DNA of 64,000 nucleotides from Snuella lapsa. Lineage in GTDB: Bacteria > Bacteroidota > Bacteroidia > Flavobacteriales > Flavobacteriaceae. The stretch lies in contig NZ_BAABCY010000085.1 in NCBI RefSeq assembly GCF_039539345.1, positions 4,240 through 68,239 of the forward strand, read 5' to 3'. The notes beneath the pieces were generated by a model. It worked only from the letters and a program-made list of their open reading frames with translations, was not told where the DNA came from and made no database searches. Positions 28,084-36,381 of this stretch are shown here, one piece after another. Position 1 is the first letter of the stretch. Each line of letters opens with the position of its first letter. The position numbers and the translations under genes were made by a program.

Positions 28084-30177
28084 ATGAAATTAACACCATT
28101 CGTTCTTCTTATACTTAGCGTACTTTTTGTACAATCTGGCCATAGTCAAAAAAACAAACGAGAAAATGAAAAGCAACCCAACATTATCTTTATTTTAACC
28201 GACGATTTAGGTTACGGGGATTTGGGAGTATTATATCAAAATGAAAGGAAAAAGAATAATGACAGGTCAAAACCTTGGGCTTTTACACCACACCTAGATA
28301 CTATGGCCAACGAAGGAGCCGTAATGCTTCAGCATTATTCAGCAGCCCCAGTATGTGCCCCTTCCAGAGCATCCTTACTTAGTGGCTTGAGTCAAGGACA
28401 TGCCAATGTAAGAAACAACCAATTTGACAAAGCTTTGGCCGACAACCATACCTTAGCCAATACATTACAAAAAGCAGGTTATACTACAGCTGCAATTGGA
28501 AAATGGGGGTTACAGGGAGATAAGCGTTGGTCTGAAAACGGAGCTAGTTGGCCTGCCCGACCTACTAACAGGGGCTTTGACTATTTTTATGGCTATATGA
28601 CACATGTAGATGGACACGAACATTATCCTAAAGAAAGATTATACAGAAACCACGGCCAAGTTTGGGAAAACGACACCGACGTAACCGAAGCATTAGACAA
28701 ATGTTTTACTGGCGATTTATGGACAGCGAAAGCTAAACAATGGATTACCAATACCGTTAAAAATAACGAAAAACCATTTTTTATGTTCTTAGCTTACGAT
28801 ACACCTCATGCCGTTTTAGAACTACCAACCCAAGCATATCCTAAAGGAGGTGGCCTAAACGGTGGTATACAATGGTTAGGAACTCCTGGACACATGATAA
28901 ATACTGCCAGCGGACAGCCAGATTCTTGGATGCACCCCGATTATGCCAATGCTACTTACGATCACGATACCAATACCGCAACAGCCGAAGTCCCTTGGCC
29001 CAATACCTACAAACGATATGCTACAAGCGTGCGTAGAATAGATGATGCGGTTGGTGATATTTTACAGCTATTAAAAGATTTAAACATAGATGATAATACA
29101 CTAGTCGTTTTCACTTCAGATAATGGTCCCTCACAAGAATCATACTTACCAAAACCATACGTTCCCAACCACCCCACTTTCTTCGACAGTTATGGCCCTT
29201 TTGATGGCATTAAACGTGATGTTCTTGAAGGAGGACTACGCATGCCATTGGTTGTAAGGTGGCCAAAAAGGATTGCAAAAAACACTATAAACAATACGCC
29301 TAGTATTTCTTACGACTGGTTGCCTACATTTATGGAAGCTGCCGGATTACCTGCTCCTGCAAACAGTGATGGCGTATCGTTATTACCTTCATTAACAAAT
29401 AGTAAAGGACAAAAGGATAGTAAAATATACGTAGAATACAGTGTTGGAGGAAAAACACCTAACTACAAAGCCTTTAATGAAAATAACCGCAATCGGCCTA
29501 GAAAGGAAATGCAAATGATTCGTGTAGACGACTACGTTGGCATTCGTTATAATATTGAAGATGTTAATGCTGATTTTGAAATATACGATATTAAAAACGA
29601 TACTCACCAAGCAAATAATCTGGCTATTAACAATGCTATGTCTGAACTGCAAAGTACGATGAAAGCTCGCATACTCCAAATGCGTCGTACCAATACCTCT
29701 GCAAAACGCCCTTACGATGATTTAACGATACCTTCGGTTACTGTCAGAAAAATAAAGAAAGGATTGAGATGGACATCTTATTCCGGTATTTATCCATGGT
29801 TACCCAACCTGGAAGTTCTTAATCCCTCGAAAAAAGGAAAAACAAAAAATCTGAATAATTTTGATTATACCGAACAAGAGCAAGACCTTTACTTATTTGA
29901 AGGCTATTTAGAAGTGCCAAAGGACGGCACATATACCTTTAGTTTTAGTGCTAGTGGTAAAGCTGTTATTAAATTACATGATGCCATTTTAGTTGATGCC
30001 GACTATAGCTATCAAGCCAATACAACTAAAACGGAAACCATGATCCTTCAAAAAGGATTACATCCTATCCGTATTTATTTATACAATGCCAACATGACAG
30101 CAAAACCATTTAAACTGGAATGGGAAACTAACAATATTACAAAATCGAGCATACCTCAATCTGCTTTTTACCATTAA
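28084..30177 (+). CDS. Arylsulfatase-type sulfatase with PA14-like C-terminal domain
   Basis: 697 residues, Sec signal peptide (MKLTPFVLLILSVLFVQSGHS). NIIFILTDDLGYGDLG gives metal acids D40/D41, and the sulfatase signature is C91-A-P-S-R with AAIGKWGLQG downstream. VVFTSDNGPS supplies the later metal ligands. Residues about 600-697 form a PA14/beta-sandwich-like domain (EGYLEVPKDGTYTFSFSASG) that probably binds carbohydrate. It is translationally close to the preceding sulfatase. The substrate is unknown, presumably a sulfated polysaccharide. A hairpin terminator follows. Confidence 0.9.
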   Translation: MKLTPFVLLILSVLFVQSGHSQKNKRENEKQPNIIFILTDDLGYGDLGVLYQNERKKNNDRSKPWAFTPHLDTMANEGAVMLQHYSAAPVCAPSRASLLSGLSQGHANVRNNQFDKALADNHTLANTLQKAGYTTAAIGKWGLQGDKRWSENGASWPARPTNRGFDYFYGYMTHVDGHEHYPKERLYRNHGQVWENDTDVTEALDKCFTGDLWTAKAKQWITNTVKNNEKPFFMFLAYDTPHAVLELPTQAYPKGGGLNGGIQWLGTPGHMINTASGQPDSWMHPDYANATYDHDTNTATAEVPWPNTYKRYATSVRRIDDAVGDILQLLKDLNIDDNTLVVFTSDNGPSQESYLPKPYVPNHPTFFDSYGPFDGIKRDVLEGGLRMPLVVRWPKRIAKNTINNTPSISYDWLPTFMEAAGLPAPANSDGVSLLPSLTNSKGQKDSKIYVEYSVGGKTPNYKAFNENNRNRPRKEMQMIRVDDYVGIRYNIEDVNADFEIYDIKNDTHQANNLAINNAMSELQSTMKARILQMRRTNTSAKRPYDDLTIPSVTVRKIKKGLRWTSYSGIYPWLPNLEVLNPSKKGKTKNLNNFDYTEQEQDLYLFEGYLEVPKDGTYTFSFSASGKAVIKLHDAILVDADYSYQANTTKTETMILQKGLHPIRIYLYNANMTAKPFKLEWETNNITKSSIPQSAFYH

Positions 30178-30226
30178 GCTGTTTCTAGAAATAGAATTAA
30201 TCACTCCCTAAAGTTTGGTTTTAAAC

Positions 30227-30256
30227 AAAAGGCCTCTGCTAAAAACAGAGGCTTTT
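30227..30256. terminator. Bidirectional terminator hairpin
   Basis: GCCTCTG / CAGAGGC stem with A- and T-rich flanks, between the convergent sulfatase and TetR genes. Confidence 0.75.
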
Positions 30257-30292
30257 CCTTTATATATCCAATATGCTTCCGGCTTCCATTTA

Positions 30293-30913
30293 TTAATCAA
30301 AAACAAACAACTCATATTCTTGCCTGCCCTTTTCAGTTAAATAAGGAAAAATAGTTTGATTCATTATTTCAGTATAACCAAGAATCGTTTCCTCGGTTAC
30401 GTAATTGGAGGCTGTTATAGCAGAAGATATCCAAAAATCACCAACAACCTGAACACGCTTATATAGGTTTAAATATTCATTTTTAATCATTTCAAGCCGT
30501 ATAAAACCGCCTTCTATCAACAAATCAATCAATTTCATAAATTGTCCTTCTCTTTCTTTCATTAGTTGCAAATAATGCGCTTTAATCTTATCGTTTTCTC
30601 TCATAACCTGCACAAAATCAAGAAAGATAAAACGATACTCATAAAAACTTTTCATTATTGAGTTTGAAATACTAAAAAGAGCATTCAAACTATTCTTAGG
30701 TTGAATTTCAGATATAAAGTTTTCATCAATATTTTTAACCAATTGAAAATATAAAGCTTCAATAATGTCCTCCCGCTTTTTAAAATGATAATTTAAGTTG
30801 CCTTGACTAATCCCCATTTTATTAGCAATTGTTCTCAAGGTAACTTTCGATAAGCCTTGATTATTAAACAATTCTAATGCTACATCTAATATGACCGCTT
30901 TCGTTTTTTTCAT
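30293..30913 (-). CDS. TetR-family transcriptional regulator
   Basis: 206 residues. The N-terminal helix-turn-helix (about 8-55) has ILDVALELFNNQGLSKVTLR, ANKMGISQGNLNYHFKKRED, typical of TetR recognition helices. The C-terminal ligand-binding domain is helical and not close to a named class that I know. It is divergent from the FAD monooxygenase gene 94 bp away and probably represses it and itself through the two operator-like sites between them. Confidence 0.92.
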   Translation of the reverse strand: MKKTKAVILDVALELFNNQGLSKVTLRTIANKMGISQGNLNYHFKKREDIIEALYFQLVKNIDENFISEIQPKNSLNALFSISNSIMKSFYEYRFIFLDFVQVMRENDKIKAHYLQLMKEREGQFMKLIDLLIEGGFIRLEMIKNEYLNLYKRVQVVGDFWISSAITASNYVTEETILGYTEIMNQTIFPYLTEKGRQEYELFVFD

Positions 30914-30931
30914 TATACAAAAATAATAAAA

Positions 30932-30949
30932 TTAGTAACCTTGACCTAA
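30932..30949. promoter_or_regulatory. Operator-like site 1 (TetR)
   Basis: TTAGTAACCTTGACCTAA: TTAG-N10-CTAA inverted ends. Its 18-bp pattern recurs at 30961-30978 with four differences. Confidence 0.55.
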
Positions 30950-30972
30950 TAATTAATTTATTAGTACATTTG
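30941..30972 (+). promoter_or_regulatory. Promoter of the FAD monooxygenase operon
   Basis: TTG at 30941-30943 and TACATTTG at 30965-30972 (TAnnTTTG consensus) with 21 bp between them. The -7 box lies inside operator-like site 2, so a bound TetR dimer would block it. Confidence 0.5.
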
Positions 30973-30978
30973 ACCTAA
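30961..30978. promoter_or_regulatory. Operator-like site 2 (TetR)
   Basis: TTAGTACATTTGACCTAA, 29 bp from site 1 start to start. It overlaps the TAnnTTTG box of the plus-strand promoter. Confidence 0.55.
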
Positions 30979-31007
30979 AAAAATAAACGAGTAATAAGCA
31001 TAAACAC

Positions 31008-32144
31008 GTGAAAGAAATTACAATTATTGGTGCAGGAATAGGAGGTTTAACTACTGCTATAGCACTAGAACAAAAGGGCTTTAAAGTAAGGCTATATGAA
31101 AAAACGGAACAACTAAAACCTGTAGGTGCAGGAATCATTTTAGCCAGTAATGCAATGCAAGTCTATGAAAAATTAGGATTACGAAAAACAATTGAGCAGA
31201 ATGGATATCCAATTTCCAAAATGAATATCACCAAGGCTAACTTGAAACCGCTTACAAAAGTTGATCTATCTAATTTTGAACAAAAGCATAATATAAAAAG
31301 CATTGCAATTCATAGAGGTACATTACAGCAGATTTTAATTGATAGTTTAACTTCTACCGAAATCCACTTAAATCATAGCCTTAAAAAAGTCATAGAAAAC
31401 GCTAATGGTTATTCCTTAGAATTTAACACTAAAAAGCAAAGTCAAACCTCAATTCTTTTGGGAGCTGACGGCATCAACTCAGTAGTTAGACAGAATCTAT
31501 TCCCAAATAAAAGAATTAGGCATGCGAATCAAATATGCTGGAGAGGGATTACTAAATATAATCTACCAATAGCATTTAAAAACGAGTTAAACGAAGCTTG
31601 GGGTGAATCTGGAAGATTTGGCTTTGTTCAAATTAACAAAAATAGTGTGTATTGGTACGCTTTAAAGACCTTTAGCAGTAGCAAAAATGAATTGTCCTTA
31701 AACGCTATTGAAAAATACTTTAGCACCTACAATCCAGTTATTAAGTCCATTATTGCCGCTACCAAAATGGAACTAATAAATACAGCAGAAATATCAGATT
31801 TAAAACCTACCTATGCATGGTATAAAAAAAATGCCTGCCTCATTGGAGATGCTGCCCATGCAACAACACCAAACATGGGACAAGGTGCTTGTCAAGCCGT
31901 TGAAGATGCTTATGTTCTTTCAGAATGTCTGAGTAAATACGATACCATGAAAGCTTTTGAAATCTACCAAAATTTAAGATTACCCAAAGCGCATCAAGTA
32001 GTAAAAACGAGTTGGCGCATTGGAAAAATGGCACACCTTTCAAATCCTATACTTAGAGGTTGTCGTAACCTGTTGTTAAAATTAACACCAACTACTATCA
32101 ACAAAAAACAATTTAAACGTATCTTTCAAATCCCAAACTTATGA
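31008..32144 (+). CDS. FAD-dependent monooxygenase
   Basis: 378-residue group A aromatic hydroxylase-type flavoprotein. The dinucleotide fold is at the N-terminus (IIGAGIGGLTTAIALEQKGF), ADGINSVVRQNL gives the DG motif near the middle, and CLIGDAAHATTPNMGQGACQ is the FAD ribityl-binding GD motif. Such enzymes hydroxylate or epoxidise small aromatic or polyketide-like substrates using NAD(P)H. It overlaps the next gene by 4 bp (ATGA) and is divergent from TetR, suggesting ligand-inducible detoxification. Confidence 0.9.
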   Translation: MKEITIIGAGIGGLTTAIALEQKGFKVRLYEKTEQLKPVGAGIILASNAMQVYEKLGLRKTIEQNGYPISKMNITKANLKPLTKVDLSNFEQKHNIKSIAIHRGTLQQILIDSLTSTEIHLNHSLKKVIENANGYSLEFNTKKQSQTSILLGADGINSVVRQNLFPNKRIRHANQICWRGITKYNLPIAFKNELNEAWGESGRFGFVQINKNSVYWYALKTFSSSKNELSLNAIEKYFSTYNPVIKSIIAATKMELINTAEISDLKPTYAWYKKNACLIGDAAHATTPNMGQGACQAVEDAYVLSECLSKYDTMKAFEIYQNLRLPKAHQVVKTSWRIGKMAHLSNPILRGCRNLLLKLTPTTINKKQFKRIFQIPNL

Positions 32145-32569
32145 CCATTAAAATCCTATCCGTAGTTTTATTTTTAATTTTTACAGCGCTTAGCGGTTTC
32201 CACTTCTATTGGTTTTTTGGAGGCAAAAGAGGTTTAGAAATGGTTATCCCATCAAAAGACAATACTTCACGTATACCTTCAGTTCCCAAATTGGCTACCT
32301 TGACAGTAGGTATAATATTAGTTTTATTTGGGGCATTGTACCTTATAAAATCTGGGGCTATTACAATTCAACTTTCAAACTGGATGGTAAACTATACATA
32401 TTGGTTCATTCCTTCTATTTTTATTTTACGTGCCATTGGAGATTTTAAATATCTAGGTCTCTTAAAAAAAATAAAGAATACCAAATTTGGAAAAGCTGAT
32501 TCAAGAATATTTTCGCCCCTTTGCTTAATTATTGGTTTTATTGGGATGTTAATACAATTGGCAAATTAA
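32141..32569 (+). CDS. DUF3995 membrane protein
   Basis: 142 residues with four predicted membrane helices (start KILSVVLFLIFTALSGFHFY, then LATLTVGIILVLFGALYLI, a third near YTYWFIPSIFILRAI, and LCLIIGFIGMLIQLA). It fits the DUF3995 family, whose function is unknown. The 4-bp overlap with the monooxygenase gene indicates translational coupling and a shared role. Confidence 0.85.
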   Translation: MTIKILSVVLFLIFTALSGFHFYWFFGGKRGLEMVIPSKDNTSRIPSVPKLATLTVGIILVLFGALYLIKSGAITIQLSNWMVNYTYWFIPSIFILRAIGDFKYLGLLKKIKNTKFGKADSRIFSPLCLIIGFIGMLIQLAN

Positions 32570-32742
32570 CCATTGGACATTGGTACCCTTAATTGTCCAT
32601 TTGTCATATAAACACTAGGGTTATAAATAACCTAATACGCCATTATAGTGTTAACTGTTGATCCTTTCTGTTTAGGTTGATGCCTTACTTGTCAAAACAG
32701 TATTAAAATCAATACACTATTATTACCCTTTTCGCTCCGCTC

Positions 32743-34560
32743 TCAATTCGTTTCTACCTGAAATCCCCCAAATATGCTCGATAATTCTTCAATATCTTTA
32801 ATGGTTAACGGCTTTAATGAGTTGTTCCAATGCTTTAAGCTATCAAAACCTGAACTTTCTTTTATCTCTTTAAATAACAACTCACACGGTGAATCTAGCC
32901 CATCCGACAAATTCCAAACCTCATCGACTTCATAGTTGTTTTCAATAAAATTAGAATATCCTTTTTTGGTCAACTCATTCATCAAATTGTTAGCTGACCA
33001 CTTAGCTCCAAAATTGCGGGTAGAATTTAACCATAAACTCAACTCTTTTACATCTGTAGTTGGATAAAAATGTTTAATGGCTTTAAAAAGATCATTTTCC
33101 ATATTATACACAGTGTATTCGGCTCCTACCAGTTGCCAATATAATAAGGGTACAAAACCCTTTTTCATTTCAATTACGGGATGGGAAATTAAATATGGGT
33201 TAAATACCACACCTTTAACCCCATCAAACTTTTCTTTATTTTTATTCATCATAGCTATAGTACTATAGCCTCCTAAAGCATACAATCTTCCTAAATCCTC
33301 TGCTGTTATTGTTACAACAAAAATAGAAGGACTTACACTCTTTGCTCCCTCTTTAAAATTGGTTATTTGTTTTTGATTAATGCCACTTTCCCAATCGGCT
33401 ATTCTTATATAGCTCTCCTGTTGTTTAAAATCTTTTAAATCGACTATTTTTTCATTTAAGGTTTTTACATCATCTGGGGAAGTTCCTGGATACATGATGT
33501 AAATACTTTTGTTTGCATACTCTCCTTTTATAGAACCATCATACAATAATTGTTTTGCTTTGGTTTCTCCTCCACTTGTACCTGTGGCTCCGAGTACAAC
33601 CACATTCTTTACTTTATGCTGCTTTATAAAGTCCTTATATTCTTTTGGCAACTCCAATAATTTAACCCAGGACACGGCATAGGGCACAGATGGATCGTGA
33701 CTTAAAGTTGCATAGGATGCAATACCATTATCATTTGCCGTTTTTAAAATGGTTTGAATTTCCTTAACTGTATTAACACTTACTAAATAATGCATGGGTA
33801 ATACTGGAGCTTTTAAAGTATTTGAAATGTAGGGAATTGATGGAAAGCCTGTAGTTATTAGTACAGTTTCTATTTCTGTATTAATTCCTAAAGTTTCATT
33901 ATAGAAATCTACCGTTTTGCTAACAGATTTTTCTAAATAATTGGGTGTTGCCAACACATGATTTGGGCCTGAACCTGGGGCATTGACTTTCCAGGAGTGC
34001 GATATTCCAGAAGAGAGGTTTTCTGCTGATTTTTCAACAATATATTCAGCGCTCATTCCTCCATCTAATTTAAAAACAGGGACGTTGTCAACCTTTTCTG
34101 TTTCAATATCAAAAACGGTTAGTTCATTGTTATCGATCACTCTAAAAAAAGTTTGATAGGTTTCCTCTTTTATATACCCTTCTTCCTTCAAAACCAAATA
34201 AATACCGTAGGCTCCCTTTTTTATATTAGATGGTAAATCTATCTCTGTTATTTCCGTATATTTCTTCTTACCATCCCATCTGTTCTCTATTTCTTTTAGT
34301 TCCAATGTCCGAAAGCTTAATCCCTCTGAAATATTTACGATTTTAAGACTTATTGTTTCTATTGACACTGATTTACTATTATGATTTTCAATACCTATTC
34401 GGACATTAATGGTTTCTCCCGCATTATATGCTCCTTTATTCAAAGTAACTTCTATTTTTATGGGATGTTCTCCTTCTCTAACTACATTTTCTTGCTTGTA
34501 ATCTTTACATCCAATAAAAACCATTGTCAATATTAGGACTATACACGTTATTATTCTCAT
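32743..34560 (-). CDS. Lipoprotein of unknown family, paralogue B
   Basis: 605 residues, lipoprotein signal MRIITCIVLILTMVFIGC. Residues about 28-150 look like an Ig/macroglobulin-type beta-sandwich (NKGAYNAGETINVRIGIENH). The rest is an alpha/beta region that I cannot assign. Blocks shared with the upstream paralogue include FKLDGGMSAEYIVEKS, LPMHYLVSVNTVKE, SWVKLLELPKEYKDFI, VVLGATGTSGGETKA and IADWESGI. It is 18 bp downstream of the paralogue and third in an operon led by GH89. It probably acts at the cell surface on the GH89 substrate or product; no function is claimed. Confidence 0.8.
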   Translation of the reverse strand: MRIITCIVLILTMVFIGCKDYKQENVVREGEHPIKIEVTLNKGAYNAGETINVRIGIENHNSKSVSIETISLKIVNISEGLSFRTLELKEIENRWDGKKKYTEITEIDLPSNIKKGAYGIYLVLKEEGYIKEETYQTFFRVIDNNELTVFDIETEKVDNVPVFKLDGGMSAEYIVEKSAENLSSGISHSWKVNAPGSGPNHVLATPNYLEKSVSKTVDFYNETLGINTEIETVLITTGFPSIPYISNTLKAPVLPMHYLVSVNTVKEIQTILKTANDNGIASYATLSHDPSVPYAVSWVKLLELPKEYKDFIKQHKVKNVVVLGATGTSGGETKAKQLLYDGSIKGEYANKSIYIMYPGTSPDDVKTLNEKIVDLKDFKQQESYIRIADWESGINQKQITNFKEGAKSVSPSIFVVTITAEDLGRLYALGGYSTIAMMNKNKEKFDGVKGVVFNPYLISHPVIEMKKGFVPLLYWQLVGAEYTVYNMENDLFKAIKHFYPTTDVKELSLWLNSTRNFGAKWSANNLMNELTKKGYSNFIENNYEVDEVWNLSDGLDSPCELLFKEIKESSGFDSLKHWNNSLKPLTIKDIEELSSIFGGFQVETN

Positions 34561-34578
34561 ATTAAAATGTTATTTTAA

Positions 34579-36381
34579 TTATTTGGCTGTTACTACGATT
34601 TCTGGAAATCTATTGGATATATCTTCCAAATCGCTTACATCCAGATACTGTAAACTTTCATTCCAACTCTTAAATGCGGATGGAGTGGTGGTATTAATTA
34701 TATCATCTGCTCTCACTTCTGTTAAACTGTTTATACCATTGCCAAGATTCCAAATTTGTCCTTCTTGATAGTTACTTGATCTTACGGTCAACCCTTTAGA
34801 CCTCAACAAAACATCCATATCTAAACGATTTGTCCAAAATGTTAAGTTCTCAAATACGATATCTGGAAAATAAGCATTAATTGCAGATTTTATTTTGGTG
34901 CCCAACCAATTATCATATTGAAATTCTGCTGATATTCCCGCGAAATATAAAAAGGGAATATATCGTATATAACTTTCGTAGCCAGGGTTACCAAGCATAT
35001 ATTGATTTGTTGAAATTCCTCTTACAGCAGGCCCACCAACTTCAAAAATAGCCTGATTCTTTTTTGCTAAGGCCAACGAAGTATAAGTTCCTAAATTCCA
35101 TAGATGTACACCATCACTTGCCGTAACCGAAGTTACGGTAACTCCTGTTTCTGCTTTTAGTGTATTACTAAAACCGTCTATTTGTTCTGGAATTATTCCT
35201 GCTTCCCAATCTGCCACCTTTGTTACAGCAGATAGTCTTGTTCTATTATAATCACTTAATATTTGCTCTAAATAACCATCTGATGCATCTCCCGAAAAAC
35301 GCATTAAATATAAAGAACCAGCTTCATACTTACTTCTTGTATCTGCTACTTTTTGTGCGGCAGTTTCACCATCATTTGTCCCGGTGTGCCCTAATAGAAT
35401 GACGTTCTTCACCTGATGATCATTGATAAACTTTTTATATTGCTCTGGTAATTCCAATAATTTTATCCAACCCACACTCTGTGTGTTGGTTATCGAAAAA
35501 TCATGACCAATGGTTCCGTAAACAGAATATCCTGTATTGTTAGCTTGGTCTAAAATAGTTTGGGCTTCTTTAACAGTTCCCGATGCCACTAAATAATGTA
35601 ATGGCAATACAATGGCTTTCATATTTTTTGCCAAGTACTGTACACCTGGTATTCCTGTTGAAATGATAACAGTTTCTATGGGTGTTGTTGAACCAACGGC
35701 TTCATTGTAAAAATCTACGGTATAGTTAATGGATCGTTCTAAAAAGTCTGGCGTTGAAACCACACTTTCAATTGGAGTAGTCCATGTATGGGATATTGCT
35801 GAAGCAAATGATGCTGTTGCTTTTTGAATAGTATATTCAGCACTTAAACCGCCTCTTAATTTATAAACTGATAAACCATTATAATCTTCTTTATCAATTT
35901 TATAAGTGAGCAATGTTTGGTTGTCCTTAACCCTAAAAAATGTTTTATAAAATTCTTTCGCTGAGCCATCGGAAAAAATCGTTCTAATATACACTCCATA
36001 GGGCTCGTTTTTAAAATCTGAAGGAATTGTAAAAATTGATCGTCCTGAAACCTGATGTGTTTTCTCTACTTCTATCTCTACATCCGTCATTAGTTCCAAC
36101 TCATACAAAACCCTATTTAAACTAAAATCTTTTATACTTACAAGAACACTGGAAATACTTACTGGTGTAGATGACAAGTTCTCAATAATAAAACTTTCCA
36201 ATTTTACCTGATCTCCTGCGCTATAATCTCCTCTTTCTGTCTTTAAAAACCCTATTTTAATATTGGTTTCCTGACTAGACTGGGCTATATCACTACCATT
36301 ATCATTTTTAGTACATCCGTATCCAAAAAAACACATAAGAACTATATACTGTACCATCGCTAAATTAGAAACCATTCTCAT
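34579..36381 (-). CDS. Lipoprotein of unknown family, paralogue A
   Basis: 600 residues, with a hydrophobic N-terminus ending CFFGYGC (lipobox-like). The architecture matches the next gene: a beta-sandwich of about 120 residues, then a large alpha/beta region with YKLRGGLSAEYTIQKA, LPLHYLVASGTVKEAQTIL, GWIKLLELPEQYKKFI, ILLGHTGTNDGETAA and VADWEAGI. The start codon overlaps the GH89 stop by 4 bp (ATGA), so it is translationally coupled to an exo-alpha-N-acetylglucosaminidase. The family is not recognised. Conserved Gly-Thr-Gly and His residues suggest an enzyme or ligand-binding protein, but this is inference. Confidence 0.8.
   Translation of the reverse strand: MRMVSNLAMVQYIVLMCFFGYGCTKNDNGSDIAQSSQETNIKIGFLKTERGDYSAGDQVKLESFIIENLSSTPVSISSVLVSIKDFSLNRVLYELELMTDVEIEVEKTHQVSGRSIFTIPSDFKNEPYGVYIRTIFSDGSAKEFYKTFFRVKDNQTLLTYKIDKEDYNGLSVYKLRGGLSAEYTIQKATASFASAISHTWTTPIESVVSTPDFLERSINYTVDFYNEAVGSTTPIETVIISTGIPGVQYLAKNMKAIVLPLHYLVASGTVKEAQTILDQANNTGYSVYGTIGHDFSITNTQSVGWIKLLELPEQYKKFINDHQVKNVILLGHTGTNDGETAAQKVADTRSKYEAGSLYLMRFSGDASDGYLEQILSDYNRTRLSAVTKVADWEAGIIPEQIDGFSNTLKAETGVTVTSVTASDGVHLWNLGTYTSLALAKKNQAIFEVGGPAVRGISTNQYMLGNPGYESYIRYIPFLYFAGISAEFQYDNWLGTKIKSAINAYFPDIVFENLTFWTNRLDMDVLLRSKGLTVRSSNYQEGQIWNLGNGINSLTEVRADDIINTTTPSAFKSWNESLQYLDVSDLEDISNRFPEIVVTAK

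Noticed and set aside
30918..30925. TATTTTTG on the minus strand as the TetR promoter
   Set aside because: It lies 5 bp from the start codon and lacks a -33 TTG, so support is too weak to list.
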